DNA of 58,444 bases from assembly GCA_035279405.1 (NCBI GenBank), contig DATEHU010000055.1:1-58444 (forward strand), written 5' to 3'. Shown piece by piece: positions 38,400 to 48,634 of the stretch. The stretch is from Gammaproteobacteria bacterium (GTDB lineage: Bacteria > Pseudomonadota > Gammaproteobacteria > Natronospirales > REEB76). The first letter of the stretch is position 1; the number at the start of each line of letters is the position of its first letter. The notes below the pieces were generated by a model. That model was not told where the DNA came from. It saw only the letters and a program-made list of their open reading frames with translations, and did not search any database. The translations under genes and the position numbers were made by a program.

Positions 38400-39621
38400 C
38401 GGATATTGCCTCGATAAACCGCTTGGCCAACACCGGATAAAGGTGATTTTCCAGAACGAATGCGCGTCCGCGTTCGCCCAACGATGCACGCTGCTTTGGC
38501 GACAGACGTGCAAGATCAAGAACGGCATGTCGGATCGCAGCGGGGTCTTCTGGCGGTACAGTGCGGCCGCAACCTGCTTCGGTCACGGGATCGTTGCCCG
38601 CCTCGATCGCCATCACGATCGGCTTTTTCGCCATCATGTAATCCATTAATTTGTTGGGGGCAATCCCGAACCGGAACAGCCTTTGTTGCTGCAATCCGAT
38701 GAATGCGATATCAATCTTGTCCAAGAAGGTCGGAATCGCAGATTTTGGAATCGCTGTCAGCATCGTGATGTTCCGAATGTTTTCATCCCGAACCCTCTGC
38801 ATCAGCCGCTCGCGCTCCGGTCCCGTACCCACCATCACGACCTCAGCTTTGGATTGCATCGATTTAGCCGCATCGAGCAACGTGTCCAAGGCATTGGCCA
38901 ATCCGTGACTTCCAGCGTAACCGACAATGGGCAGCCCACTGCCGCGGACACGGTTCAACTCCGCGGCAACTTTGTCCGGCAAAGGATCAAAATTGCGCCA
39001 CTCGCTCTCGTCAACCCCATTCGGCACGTAATGCCACTTTGAAGAATTCAATCCCTTTGAGACCATGTATTCAAGGGTGTTGGGTAACATAGATACCACG
39101 ATATCGGCACGCCTGTAGGCATAATTCTCAGCCCACTGTACCCACAATATAAACGGATGCCACTTTGGAATACCGCCCAGTTCAATCGGCGTCAGTGGCC
39201 AAAGGTCGTGTACTTCATATACAAGCTTCGCGCCAGCCAATCGCGCAATGCGCCTCGCTGGCCAGATATCCATGGGGTAGGTACTTGAGGCGATTACTAC
39301 GTCCGGTTTCATGGCTTGCGCGATATACCGCGCATCGCGCCATATTGCGTAAAGGAATGCCAACATGTTTTTAACACGCCCAGGTCCGTTACCTCGGTAT
39401 TCGGGCGTGCGATACCACCGGTACGCTATGCTGTCGATAACCTCATCCCGTATCGCTTGCCCATCGAGTCCCGGCTGGTGACTCCGTAAATGTGAGTAAG
39501 ATGCCGCCAGTATCGCAACCCGATGCCCTGTACGCGCCCATTCGCGAGCCAGGTAATAGGAGCGGAACTCCATGCCATGACGCAGGGATCCCGCGTAGTG
39601 ATTTATAAGAACAATATTCAT
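38392..39621 (-). CDS. GT4-family glycosyltransferase (WbuB-like)
   Basis: A 409-residue GT-B enzyme. The N-terminal half has MNIVLINHYAGSLRHGMEFR and the WbuB-type YEVHDLWPLTPIELGGI. The C-terminal half has PIVGYAGSHGLANALDTLLD and VMVGTGPERERLMQRV. The donor sugar is not predictable; WbuB of E. coli transfers L-FucNAc. It overlaps the wbpI-like gene by four bases (ATGA) and the methyltransferase by eight, so it lies in a tight operon. Confidence 0.88.
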   Translation of the reverse strand: MNIVLINHYAGSLRHGMEFRSYYLAREWARTGHRVAILAASYSHLRSHQPGLDGQAIRDEVIDSIAYRWYRTPEYRGNGPGRVKNMLAFLYAIWRDARYIAQAMKPDVVIASSTYPMDIWPARRIARLAGAKLVYEVHDLWPLTPIELGGIPKWHPFILWVQWAENYAYRRADIVVSMLPNTLEYMVSKGLNSSKWHYVPNGVDESEWRNFDPLPDKVAAELNRVRGSGLPIVGYAGSHGLANALDTLLDAAKSMQSKAEVVMVGTGPERERLMQRVRDENIRNITMLTAIPKSAIPTFLDKIDIAFIGLQQQRLFRFGIAPNKLMDYMMAKKPIVMAIEAGNDPVTEAGCGRTVPPEDPAAIRHAVLDLARLSPKQRASLGERGRAFVLENHLYPVLAKRFIEAISGA

Positions 39622-40715
39622 TTGGCCAAGCCGTCGGCCAAACAGCGTACGATCCGCTGCGCAGCGTCCCCCCGCCCGTAAGGCTCTACATTTGCGCCTT
39701 GCCTACCCACAGCCGCCTCGATAGCAAATTGAATTGCTTCCGGGCTGACTGGAGGTGCAAGGGCGTTCCAACCGGCTGACACCAATTCGACCCACTCGGT
39801 TTCATCGCGCAGAGTGACACATGGCACGCGATGGAAAAACGCTTCCTTCTGTACTCCACCAGAATCGGTGGCAATAACGGCCGCCGAGCGTTCCAACTGC
39901 ACTATCTCCAGGTAGCCGAGCGGCTCGGTCAGGAGCACTGCGCGTTCCACCGCCGGCAACATGCCGGTCTGGCTCAGCACGCCCCGCGTGCGCGGGTGGA
40001 GGGGCCATACCACTGGTAAATGCCGGCTTGTTTCGATAAAGGCGTCCACAATTACCCGCAGGCGCTCTGGGTCATCGGTGTTTTCTGCACGATGGATAGT
40101 GGCCAGCACATAATGCTTGTCCTGCAGCCCCAACCGCATCACTGCATTGGTCTTCATCCGACTGGCGCGCTCGCCATGTTGCAGGGCCACGTCATACATC
40201 ACGTCGCCCACTTGATGAACCCGCGACGGATTGATACCTTCCCGCTGCAGATGAGTAACAGCTCCGTCGGTGGGCGCGAAAAGCCATTTCGATACTTGAT
40301 CTGTCAGGATACGATTAATTTCCTCTGGCATGCTCATATTGAACGAGCGCAAACCAGCCTCGACATGAGCGACGGGAATGTGCAGTTTTGCAGCTGCCAA
40401 GGCTCCGGCGAGTGTGGAATTGGTATCCCCGTACACGAGGACTATGTCGGGGCTCTCAGACAGCAGCACCTTTTCTACTTCAATAAGCATGCGTCCGGTC
40501 ATCTCGCCGTGATTGCCGCCGCTAATGCCCAGATGATACTTGGGATCCGACATTTCCAAATCGGTGAAAAACACCTCAGACATATTTGGATCAAAATGCT
40601 GTCCAGTATGCACCAGTACCTCGTTCATGCGACCGTCTTTTATCATGACGGCAGACACAACACTCGCTTTGACAAACTGTGGGCGCGCTCCCAATACTGT
40701 AACGATTTTCGTCAT
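39618..40715 (-). CDS. wbpI: WbpI-type UDP-N-acetylglucosamine(-uronate) 2-epimerase
   Basis: A 365-residue non-hydrolysing 2-epimerase. VLGARPQFVKASVVSAVMI, HTGQHFDPNMSEVFF, GGNHGEMTGRMLIEVE and FNMSMPEEINRILTDQVS follow WbpI more closely than WecB. WbpI converts UDP-GlcNAc3NAcA to UDP-ManNAc3NAcA. The presence of WbpB, WbpE and WbpD homologues in the same operon supports this over plain UDP-ManNAc synthesis. The ATG at 40715 overlaps the stop of the upstream glycosyltransferase (ATGA). Confidence 0.88.
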   Translation of the reverse strand: MTKIVTVLGARPQFVKASVVSAVMIKDGRMNEVLVHTGQHFDPNMSEVFFTDLEMSDPKYHLGISGGNHGEMTGRMLIEVEKVLLSESPDIVLVYGDTNSTLAGALAAAKLHIPVAHVEAGLRSFNMSMPEEINRILTDQVSKWLFAPTDGAVTHLQREGINPSRVHQVGDVMYDVALQHGERASRMKTNAVMRLGLQDKHYVLATIHRAENTDDPERLRVIVDAFIETSRHLPVVWPLHPRTRGVLSQTGMLPAVERAVLLTEPLGYLEIVQLERSAAVIATDSGGVQKEAFFHRVPCVTLRDETEWVELVSAGWNALAPPVSPEAIQFAIEAAVGRQGANVEPYGRGDAAQRIVRCLADGLAK

Positions 40716-41809
40716 ACCCGATGACTTGAGCACTGGGCACGCATAGCGATTGTCTGCTTATAAGTTTCGATCATAATGTCGAGTGATTTGCGCCAAGTGT
40801 AAAGTTTCAGGGCACGTTCACGACCGGCATCGCCCATTTGTCGTCGGAGTTCCGCGGAACTTATCAGCCGATCCAAACTCTGCGCGGCCGCATCTGGATC
40901 GTCGCGAGGTACAACAAAGCCGGTCGTGCCGTCTTCAACCACTTCCGCTAAGCCCTCGACATCGGAAACCACTACAGGCAAGGCACACATCGCGGCCTCA
41001 ACGGCTGCAACGCCGAAACTCTCACTGTCAAGACGACTGAGCGCTACAAAAATATCCAATCGAGCAAGCATAGACGGCACCCGATCGTAGCTTACCTCAC
41101 CGTGAAAGACGACGGCCGAACCCAAGCCCAAGTCGCGTGACAACGACTCCAACTCTTGACGCGCTGGTCCGTCACCTGTTATTTCGAGCCTGAGCGCAGG
41201 CACACCAGCCCTTGGCCGCAAACGGGCGAATGCTTGGATCAAGGTATCAACGCCATACTTGGGAGTCAGCGTTTTCACGGTACCAACCGTCAGGCAGTGC
41301 TGTCCGGCTACCTGTGGAATTTCCTGAAACTGCTCCTCGTCCACACCGAAAGGAGTCACTGCGACGCGAGCTGCAGGATAGATTCTGCGCACCATGCGTG
41401 CCATGCAGTGGCTGGTCGAGGCTATCTGCGTTGCACACCTGAGGTTGGCACGCACGATGCGCCTGTGTACCGGTGATTTGCGAGGAAAGTCGTACACGTC
41501 AGCGCCCCATACCGACAGCAACAACGGCGAAAACCCACTCAAGCGAGCCAACAAACCATAGCCCGTCGCATAGTGCACATTCATCAGGTCAGGGGCGACG
41601 TCACTCAGCAAACCTCGTAACGCTCGCGCAGCAACTATATATCCGGCCGACGACCAGAACGGTAGCGCGTGCAAAATCACCGAGGGAGAGAACGCTTGTG
41701 TCGCGTGATGCAGTGAAACTACATGCACGTCCAAACCCCGCCCGGCCAAGCCATTCGCCCAACGCATTGTGTGAACGGAGCTTGCAGGCGCCAACAGCAC
41801 AACCTTCAT
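40712..41809 (-). CDS. GT4-family glycosyltransferase
   Basis: A 365-residue GT-B glycosyltransferase. It has VVLLAPASSVHTMRWANGLA at the N-terminus, then LSVWGADVYDFPRKSP, TVGTVKTLTPKYGVDTLIQA and the nucleotide-sugar site SRLDSESFGVAAVEAAMCAL (E-x7-E pattern). It presumably adds one sugar of the O-unit at the cytoplasmic face. ATGA overlaps at both ends (wzy-like upstream, wbpI downstream) show translational coupling. Acceptor and donor are unknown. Confidence 0.88.
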   Translation of the reverse strand: MKVVLLAPASSVHTMRWANGLAGRGLDVHVVSLHHATQAFSPSVILHALPFWSSAGYIVAARALRGLLSDVAPDLMNVHYATGYGLLARLSGFSPLLLSVWGADVYDFPRKSPVHRRIVRANLRCATQIASTSHCMARMVRRIYPAARVAVTPFGVDEEQFQEIPQVAGQHCLTVGTVKTLTPKYGVDTLIQAFARLRPRAGVPALRLEITGDGPARQELESLSRDLGLGSAVVFHGEVSYDRVPSMLARLDIFVALSRLDSESFGVAAVEAAMCALPVVVSDVEGLAEVVEDGTTGFVVPRDDPDAAAQSLDRLISSAELRRQMGDAGRERALKLYTWRKSLDIMIETYKQTIAMRAQCSSHRV

Positions 41810-43218
41810 TTTGAAGCTTCGATCCGCCCACTAGTGCTACGCGCATTTGCATTCGCGACTTGTGTAGCATAACTGCTACCCCTTAATTTGACTCTTGATT
41901 TGTGCGCTCGCATTCGCAGAACATTTATGATCCGCCCCGCTATTACCACAAAAACCGCTAAATAAATAAAGTAACCAAACCCAATAACCGAATTGCCTCG
42001 GGCCACAAACAAGAACCCAGCAATGGTAGGCCCCAACACGAGCAAAGCACGTGTATCGCTCATGTGTGTCAGGCATCGGTCAATGAATACACACAATGCA
42101 CCCACAATCACCACGCTTATAATCAACGACGGCCATTGGCCGGATACGAACATTTCGCCAAATAATGTCGGATGTATCGATCCATAATCGCCGCTAAGAT
42201 AGGATTTTCTAAGTAAGTCGGCACCCGCCGCATGTGCAAACAAACCGTGTGAGTAGGCGGCGGCCCAGAGCTGATAGGTAACATCCATTGGCTTGGATAG
42301 CAAATGCACAGAATACGGAATGAAAAACAGTGCGAGGCGATGTATTGATGTCATAAAACCGAACGTATCGGACGGGGCCAATTCAATCGAGAACATGAAA
42401 TATTTCACGATTGCCGCCTCCCCTCCAGAAATATGTCTGACTACAGGATTGGATATGAATAAACTAAAAATATCCCCATTCGAGAGTGCCGCCAACAACT
42501 CATCCAACCCAAATCCCCGAATAAAGCGCAGCGCCACCTGGGCGCAAAAACCTAAGAGAACAATAATTATCAGAATGCGCAGCTGTTTTAGCCGCGACCG
42601 CTGCCGCATAAAAACTATCCACACCCAAAATCCAAGCGCACCCAGCATTGCAGCGCGCGAACCTAACAATACAAAACTGACGATATTAATCACAAATAAG
42701 CTAAGCGCCAGGAATTTCTTGCCCCTGATTACTGCTGAAGCAATGCCTGGAGTTCCAAGCAATAGAAAGAATGCTGCGACAGAGGTCTCAAATCCGTTCG
42801 TGGTTCGGGCAACGTTCCAGGCAGCGCCGAGATTGCTACGAGTGTGCAAGAGTAGAACCAATGCTATACAGCTAGCAATCGTGGCCCATTTCGTGTGATC
42901 GCTTGCCGAGCGCCACATACGCAGAACCCATAGATTAGCGCTACCCGCCTCCCGGTACGGAAACGTTTGCTCAAATGCGACGATCGAAAGCACCAAGACC
43001 ACGCTCCCCACGGCAAAGACCAAAGCCGCAGTTCCAATGACATCTGTTGAAAAGGTCTCCGAAAGAGTCCCGATCTGCTCAAACGCAAAAAAACCGTAAA
43101 TAGCGAGTCCGCCGAACAGAACGCCGTACACTTTTCCTCGGCATATTGAGTGCCATGCGCAAAAGAGTAAGAAGATAGTGGTGATGCCAAATGAAATAAA
43201 TATTATTGCGTTATCCAT
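41806..43218 (-). CDS. Wzy-like O-antigen polymerase
   Basis: A 470-residue integral membrane protein with around a dozen hydrophobic helices and a large periplasmic loop (roughly residues 225-330), the layout of Wzy polymerases. Primary sequence is, as usual for Wzy, nearly unique; LLGSRAAMLGALGFWVWI recalls the OxaA/OafB-type polymerase motif with Arg. The call rests on topology and position between a glycosyltransferase and the flippase/acyltransferase. Its DNA is among the least GC-rich in the window. It is coupled to the next glycosyltransferase by ATGA. Confidence 0.78.
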   Translation of the reverse strand: MDNAIIFISFGITTIFLLFCAWHSICRGKVYGVLFGGLAIYGFFAFEQIGTLSETFSTDVIGTAALVFAVGSVVLVLSIVAFEQTFPYREAGSANLWVLRMWRSASDHTKWATIASCIALVLLLHTRSNLGAAWNVARTTNGFETSVAAFFLLLGTPGIASAVIRGKKFLALSLFVINIVSFVLLGSRAAMLGALGFWVWIVFMRQRSRLKQLRILIIIVLLGFCAQVALRFIRGFGLDELLAALSNGDIFSLFISNPVVRHISGGEAAIVKYFMFSIELAPSDTFGFMTSIHRLALFFIPYSVHLLSKPMDVTYQLWAAAYSHGLFAHAAGADLLRKSYLSGDYGSIHPTLFGEMFVSGQWPSLIISVVIVGALCVFIDRCLTHMSDTRALLVLGPTIAGFLFVARGNSVIGFGYFIYLAVFVVIAGRIINVLRMRAHKSRVKLRGSSYATQVANANARSTSGRIEASK

Positions 43219-43268
43219 GTCCCCTCGCTAATCGCACCAACAAATGCAGCTGGACACTCCCAAAACGT

Positions 43269-43808
43269 TCACTGCTCTATTGGTTCCCGCTTTCTAATGA
43301 ACCTTGCGGGCACGCCACCCCATATCTCATTCTCGGGGACATCCTTAGCGACGACTGCACCAGCGGCAATTACGGCACCATCGCCGATCCTTACGCCTCT
43401 CAATATGACTACGTTGACACCGATCCACACGTCATCGCCGATTACCGGGGGCGGGACGTTGTCCGTCGTGGTGCTCGGCATGCTCCCCGACGCCTGAGCA
43501 CGGAATGGTGATGTGGTCCAAGAATCCAAGCGGTGCTCAGTCGGTCCGATGATGACGTTATAGGCGATGGAACACCAGTCGCCGATTTTGCCCGAAAAGA
43601 TGCTCCCAGAATTGACGTAGGTTCCCCGGCCAATAACCACACCAGAAGCCACTTCAACCCTGCCGAGGTAGGCCGTCTTCCTAAGCACCGCCCGCGGACT
43701 GACTCGCGCGCCGGCCAGTCGCACTCCGAGTAGCGAAGCACGTACCCATCCTGCAAAGTACCAGCACTTTCGCGCGACAATTCGACATATATTCAAAGCG
43801 AGTGTCAT
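43269..43808 (-). CDS. hexapeptide-repeat acyltransferase (WbbJ-like)
   Basis: A 179-residue left-handed beta-helix acetyltransferase. Repeats such as [20 protein letters not shown] then [11 protein letters not shown], and [20 protein letters not shown], lead to a C-terminal WGGVPARFI. It probably acetylates a hydroxyl of an O-antigen sugar; WbpD at 46412 is the separate N-acetyltransferase. The ATG at 43808 lies 11 bp after the flippase stop. A longer open frame to 44036 lies inside the flippase gene and is rejected. Confidence 0.85.
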   Translation of the reverse strand: MTLALNICRIVARKCWYFAGWVRASLLGVRLAGARVSPRAVLRKTAYLGRVEVASGVVIGRGTYVNSGSIFSGKIGDWCSIAYNVIIGPTEHRLDSWTTSPFRAQASGSMPSTTTDNVPPPVIGDDVWIGVNVVILRGVRIGDGAVIAAGAVVAKDVPENEIWGGVPARFIRKREPIEQ

Positions 43809-43819
43809 TGCTTCAGTAC

Positions 43820-45253
43820 TTACCCGGTTGCTTTCATTGGTCCGACTTGTCGAAGTAAGGTTATCCACAGGTTCCGAATAATTGAGCGGTCGACAAACAT
43901 TGCAATTCCTAGCAGAACCCACCATCCCGCAATGGCGACGCGTGGCGATCGTGGACCGAATACCGCATACGCAAGAGCGAACAACAGACAGAAGATTGCG
44001 TAACTGTGCACTTTGACGCGCCGGAGCCTGTGCCACGTCATAGCAGAGAATTCAGTACGCAGCGCAAAAAACAACCAGAACGCACATGCGGTAGCGCACA
44101 TGGCTCCGAGGGCACCGAATCTCGGCACCAACACGAAGCAAAGTGCGATGTTGAAAATCACGGCCGCTCCCGATGCTGCAAGCGATAAAACCGTCCGTCG
44201 GCTGACGGCAATGCCAATTCCGGTGACCTCGGAAAGGGTGTAGAACATTGGCGAGATCATACAACCCACGACCAGGAATGACACGCGCCCGTAAGCCGAT
44301 GGGAGCACATAGTCCAAGATCCACGAGGATCCTCCGACCAGACACAAGATGATCACCATCACGACAATTACCTGGGACGTAACGCTATCCACGCGTTTCG
44401 CCGCATCTCGATCGTCCGCCACCCATCTGTAGACCAGCGGCGCCCAAACCGTGTTGAAGATGCTGGCCAGAATGGTCACGCCGGCCGCAATGCTGGCGGC
44501 GACCGAGTAGATCGCGAGTTCCTCGTAGGTAGACATGGCGCGCAGAAACACCCGATCGAGTGTCGCAACGCCCCACGTGGCGATGCCTGCAAACGCTAGG
44601 GGCAAGCCAAAACTCAGCAGTCGTTGAAATTGCGAGCGATCAAGTTTCGCATGAATCGACTGCCACCAGTCTTGGTGGGTGCTCCAACCAAATGTAACTA
44701 GCGCGAGCGCGAGCGCGGTAACTTGGGCAAGCATCAGCATCATGAACGTTCGGGATGTGGTAAATAGAGCGTAGCCCAAGACGATCAATAAAAGGACCAG
44801 TTTGCTGAGTATTTGGCTCATTGAGTAAGTGAATCCGCGATCCTGCATCCGGAGGATTACGGAAAAAAATCGGGACAAGTACGCGATAACCAGGCAGGCC
44901 GCCGCAATGCCGCTCAAGACAGCCGAGTCAATGCCAAACAACAATTTAGAAAGAAGTGGGGGGTCGGACAAAGCGAGGAACATCAGTACACCAAGCAACA
45001 TAGCAAGGCCAGGTACTGTCGCGTTTAGGAGCAGCGTTCCATGGTCGTGCGACTCGTGATATTCGCGCGCGTAGGCTTGGTCGAGACCCAAACAGCAGGA
45101 TACGATTGACAATCCGATCGCCACCTGAAGCATAGAAAGCTTGCCGATCATTTCCGGAGGAAATATCCAGGCCATAACCGGCAGACTTATAAACGAAAGC
45201 AGTCCGACGCCGACAGGTCCTAACGCAAATCCGATGACAGCGCGGCGATCCAT
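43820..45253 (-). CDS. Wzx-type O-antigen flippase
   Basis: A 477-residue polytopic protein with about 12-14 membrane helices and the polysaccharide-biosynthesis (MATE/MOP) family pattern: [20 protein letters not shown] at the N-terminus, [20 protein letters not shown] then [20 protein letters not shown] in the middle, and [20 protein letters not shown] near the C-terminus. It would flip the lipid-linked O-unit across the inner membrane for Wzy. The ATG at 45253 overlaps the wbpE stop (TGATG). Confidence 0.9.
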   Translation of the reverse strand: MDRRAVIGFALGPVGVGLLSFISLPVMAWIFPPEMIGKLSMLQVAIGLSIVSCCLGLDQAYAREYHESHDHGTLLLNATVPGLAMLLGVLMFLALSDPPLLSKLLFGIDSAVLSGIAAACLVIAYLSRFFSVILRMQDRGFTYSMSQILSKLVLLLIVLGYALFTTSRTFMMLMLAQVTALALALVTFGWSTHQDWWQSIHAKLDRSQFQRLLSFGLPLAFAGIATWGVATLDRVFLRAMSTYEELAIYSVAASIAAGVTILASIFNTVWAPLVYRWVADDRDAAKRVDSVTSQVIVVMVIILCLVGGSSWILDYVLPSAYGRVSFLVVGCMISPMFYTLSEVTGIGIAVSRRTVLSLAASGAAVIFNIALCFVLVPRFGALGAMCATACAFWLFFALRTEFSAMTWHRLRRVKVHSYAIFCLLFALAYAVFGPRSPRVAIAGWWVLLGIAMFVDRSIIRNLWITLLRQVGPMKATG

Positions 45254-46347
45254 CACCGACTCGCCCATTGGGCTAAGACCTCCGCAACTCGTTGGATTTT
45301 CTCGGTATCCAAATACGGGTGCATAGGCAAGCTCATTACACGTTCGGCCACGGCGTCTCCCACCGGCAGGGTCACTGCGCTATCGGCCACCGCAGGCTGG
45401 CGGTTGAGTGGAATAGGGTAATGTACGGCAGTGGGGATACCGGTAGCTTTCAACTTTTCTTGTACCGCGGCGCGCCGGTCAACCTGAATGGTGTACTGCG
45501 CCCATGCACTCACATTGTATGCTTCAATGAAGGGTGTGGTGGTAATGCCCGCTTCGCTGAATAGCTTTGTATAGGCCTGCGCCACTTTCTGACGCAACGC
45601 AATTTCATCACCCAGGATTTCAAGCTTGGCCAGCAAAATGGCAGCCTGTAGTGTATCCAGCCGGCTGTTTACGCCAATTCGAACGTGGTGATAACGGCGA
45701 TCTTGGCCATGCCGGGCAATCTGACGCATGACCTTGGCCAACTCGTCTTCACCAGTAAAAATCGCCCCGCCGTCGCCATAGCAGCCTAATGGCTTACTGG
45801 GGAAAAAGCTCGTGCAAGCAATTGTGGTCAGGTTACAGCTCTTGCGACCCTTGTAGCTCGCGCCGAAGCTCTGCGCGGCATCTTCGATAACTGGAATACG
45901 GTGCTTCTTCGCAATGGCGTTAATGGCATCGTAGTCGGCACACTGACCGTAGAGCGACACGGGTATGATCGCTTTGGTCCTTGGTGTGATGGCCGCCTCC
46001 AGCAGTGCCGGATTCAAGTTGTAGGTGCGTGGGTCTATATCCACGTAAATCGGCCTGGCCCCCAAAAGCGCTACTGTCTCGGCGGTGGCGATGTAGGTAA
46101 ACCCCGGGGTAATAACCTCATCGCCAGGACCAACACCCAGCGCCATTTGAGCGATCTGAAGTGCGTCGGTGCCGTTGGCCACTGTGATGCAGTGCTTGGC
46201 GCCCACGTAGGTCGCCAGTCGTTCCTCCAGTTCACCAACTTCCGGACCGAGAATGTACTGGCCATGGGCCAGCACGCGCCGGATGCCGGCGTCAATTTTG
46301 TCCTTGATACGGGCCTGTTGGGCATGAAGGTCAACGAAGTTAATCAT
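45253..46347 (-). CDS. wbpE: WbpE-type UDP-2-acetamido-2-deoxy-3-oxo-glucuronate aminotransferase
   Basis: A 364-residue PLP aminotransferase that installs the 3-amino group on UDP-GlcNAcA. It starts MINFVDLHAQQARIKDKID, typical of WbpE, and has GTDALQIAQMALGVGPGDEV, VIEDAAQSFGASYKGRK and SFFPSKPLGCYGDGGA with the PLP Lys. In P. aeruginosa WbpB and WbpE act together, cycling NAD through alpha-ketoglutarate. The neighbours wbpD and wbpB here match that pathway. The ATG at 46347 is preceded by GGAAA. Confidence 0.93.
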   Translation of the reverse strand: MINFVDLHAQQARIKDKIDAGIRRVLAHGQYILGPEVGELEERLATYVGAKHCITVANGTDALQIAQMALGVGPGDEVITPGFTYIATAETVALLGARPIYVDIDPRTYNLNPALLEAAITPRTKAIIPVSLYGQCADYDAINAIAKKHRIPVIEDAAQSFGASYKGRKSCNLTTIACTSFFPSKPLGCYGDGGAIFTGEDELAKVMRQIARHGQDRRYHHVRIGVNSRLDTLQAAILLAKLEILGDEIALRQKVAQAYTKLFSEAGITTTPFIEAYNVSAWAQYTIQVDRRAAVQEKLKATGIPTAVHYPIPLNRQPAVADSAVTLPVGDAVAERVMSLPMHPYLDTEKIQRVAEVLAQWASR

Positions 46348-46411
46348 GTTTTCCAGGAAGAATTTCCATTTATGCAAAAATGCCGTCAAAATTTATACAC
46401 CGGGCAAACAA

Positions 46412-46999
46412 TTACGCCGCAGCTCCAGTCTTGCGGACCACGCCGTTTATTAGTCTGTAGCACGCCTGTGTGTGGGAGCAGACCGCTTCGCCGTCACCTT
46501 TGACCGGTAAATCAAGCCGTTCACCAAACTCGCTCATCCAGCCGATCTGGCGTGCTGGCACGCCCACCATCAACGCATAAGAGGGTACGTCCTTGTTGAC
46601 AACAGCACCGGCGCCGACGAAGGCGAATTCGCCAACGGTAATGCCGCACAGGATGGTGCAATTGGCGCCCAGAGTGGCGCCTTTTTTTACCAGTGTGTCG
46701 CGGTATTCGTCCTTGCGCTCAATCAGCGCTCGCGGATTGTAAACATTGGTAAACACCATGCTGGGGCCGCAAAACACGCCTTCTTCCAGCGTCACGTTGT
46801 CATATACCGAGACGTTATTCTGGATCTTGCAGCGGTCGCCGATGATCACTCTGTTGCCGACGAACACATTCTGCCCCAACGACACGCCCTTGCCGATGCG
46901 TGCGCCCCCACATACATGCACAAAGTGCCACACGCGTGAGCCCTCGCCAACCTGGGCGCCTTCATCAACGATTGCGCTCGGATGCTTGAAGTACCCCAT
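46412..46999 (-). CDS. wbpD: WbpD-type UDP-GlcNAc3NA N-acetyltransferase
   Basis: A 195-residue hexapeptide acetyltransferase that acetylates the 3-amino group of the UDP-uronate made by WbpB/WbpE. It starts [20 protein letters not shown], almost the WbpD consensus, and continues [20 protein letters not shown] and [20 protein letters not shown]. The ATG at 46999 is preferred over a TTG (47011) that overlaps the wbpB stop. Confidence 0.94.
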   Translation of the reverse strand: MGYFKHPSAIVDEGAQVGEGSRVWHFVHVCGGARIGKGVSLGQNVFVGNRVIIGDRCKIQNNVSVYDNVTLEEGVFCGPSMVFTNVYNPRALIERKDEYRDTLVKKGATLGANCTILCGITVGEFAFVGAGAVVNKDVPSYALMVGVPARQIGWMSEFGERLDLPVKGDGEAVCSHTQACYRLINGVVRKTGAAA

Positions 47000-47007
47000 G
47001 TTCAGGC

Positions 47008-48295
<1,288 letters not shown>

Positions 48296-48448
48296 TCACG
48301 CAACGAATCCGGCATCCCGCAAGAGCCTGAGCACTTCATTGGCTTCTTCGTCCATGCTTCCCTGGGCAGTATGCAGCGTAAGTTCCGGCGATACCGGCGC
48401 CTCATAATGATCGCTGATGCCGGTGAACTCCTTGAGCACTCCGGCGCG
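48296..48448 (-). pseudogene. displaced 3' tail of a second sat-cysC
   Basis: These 51 codons read RAGVLKEFTGISDHYEAPVS then PELTLHTAQGSMDEEANEVL and end GFVA-stop. The intact gene ends with RAGVLKEFTGISDPYETPVS then PELALDAGHGSVDGEAEAIL and GFVA. DNA identity is very high over about 73 bp (48376-48448 against 48715-48787, about four mismatches) and lower toward the stop. It starts abruptly at 48448, where sequence switches to the neighbouring repeat. It is therefore the broken-off end of a related but different sat-cysC, directly bordering the O-antigen block. Confidence 0.9.
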
Positions 48449-48452
48449 CGTT

Positions 48453-48600
48453 AAATCCCCCCTCACCCCCCTTGAAAAAGGGGGGTTGGGGGGATTTGAT
48501 AGTTTGGAATCGCGGCATCGCGATGCCTTTGACTAAGAATCGCGGCGAGTATCGCCGCTCCCACCAGACACAGGCTGCCGCAATGATTCGGTGGGAACGT
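48453..48600. repeat. family-B arm plus family-A unit (composite A-B block, reverse)
   Basis: AAATCCCCCC...GGGGGGATTT dyad (48453-48499) with a CCCCCTTGAAAAAGGGGG core, then linker GATAGTTTGGAATCGCGGC, a family-A unit (48538-48564) and the linker containing GCAATGATTCGGTGGGAACG. The same succession of palindromes and non-palindromic linkers appears at 51.73-51.96 and 54.14-54.35 kb on the other strand. Confidence 0.8.
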
Positions 48601-48634
48601 TTCATTTCGGCTGTCCAGTCAACTCCCCGTCAGC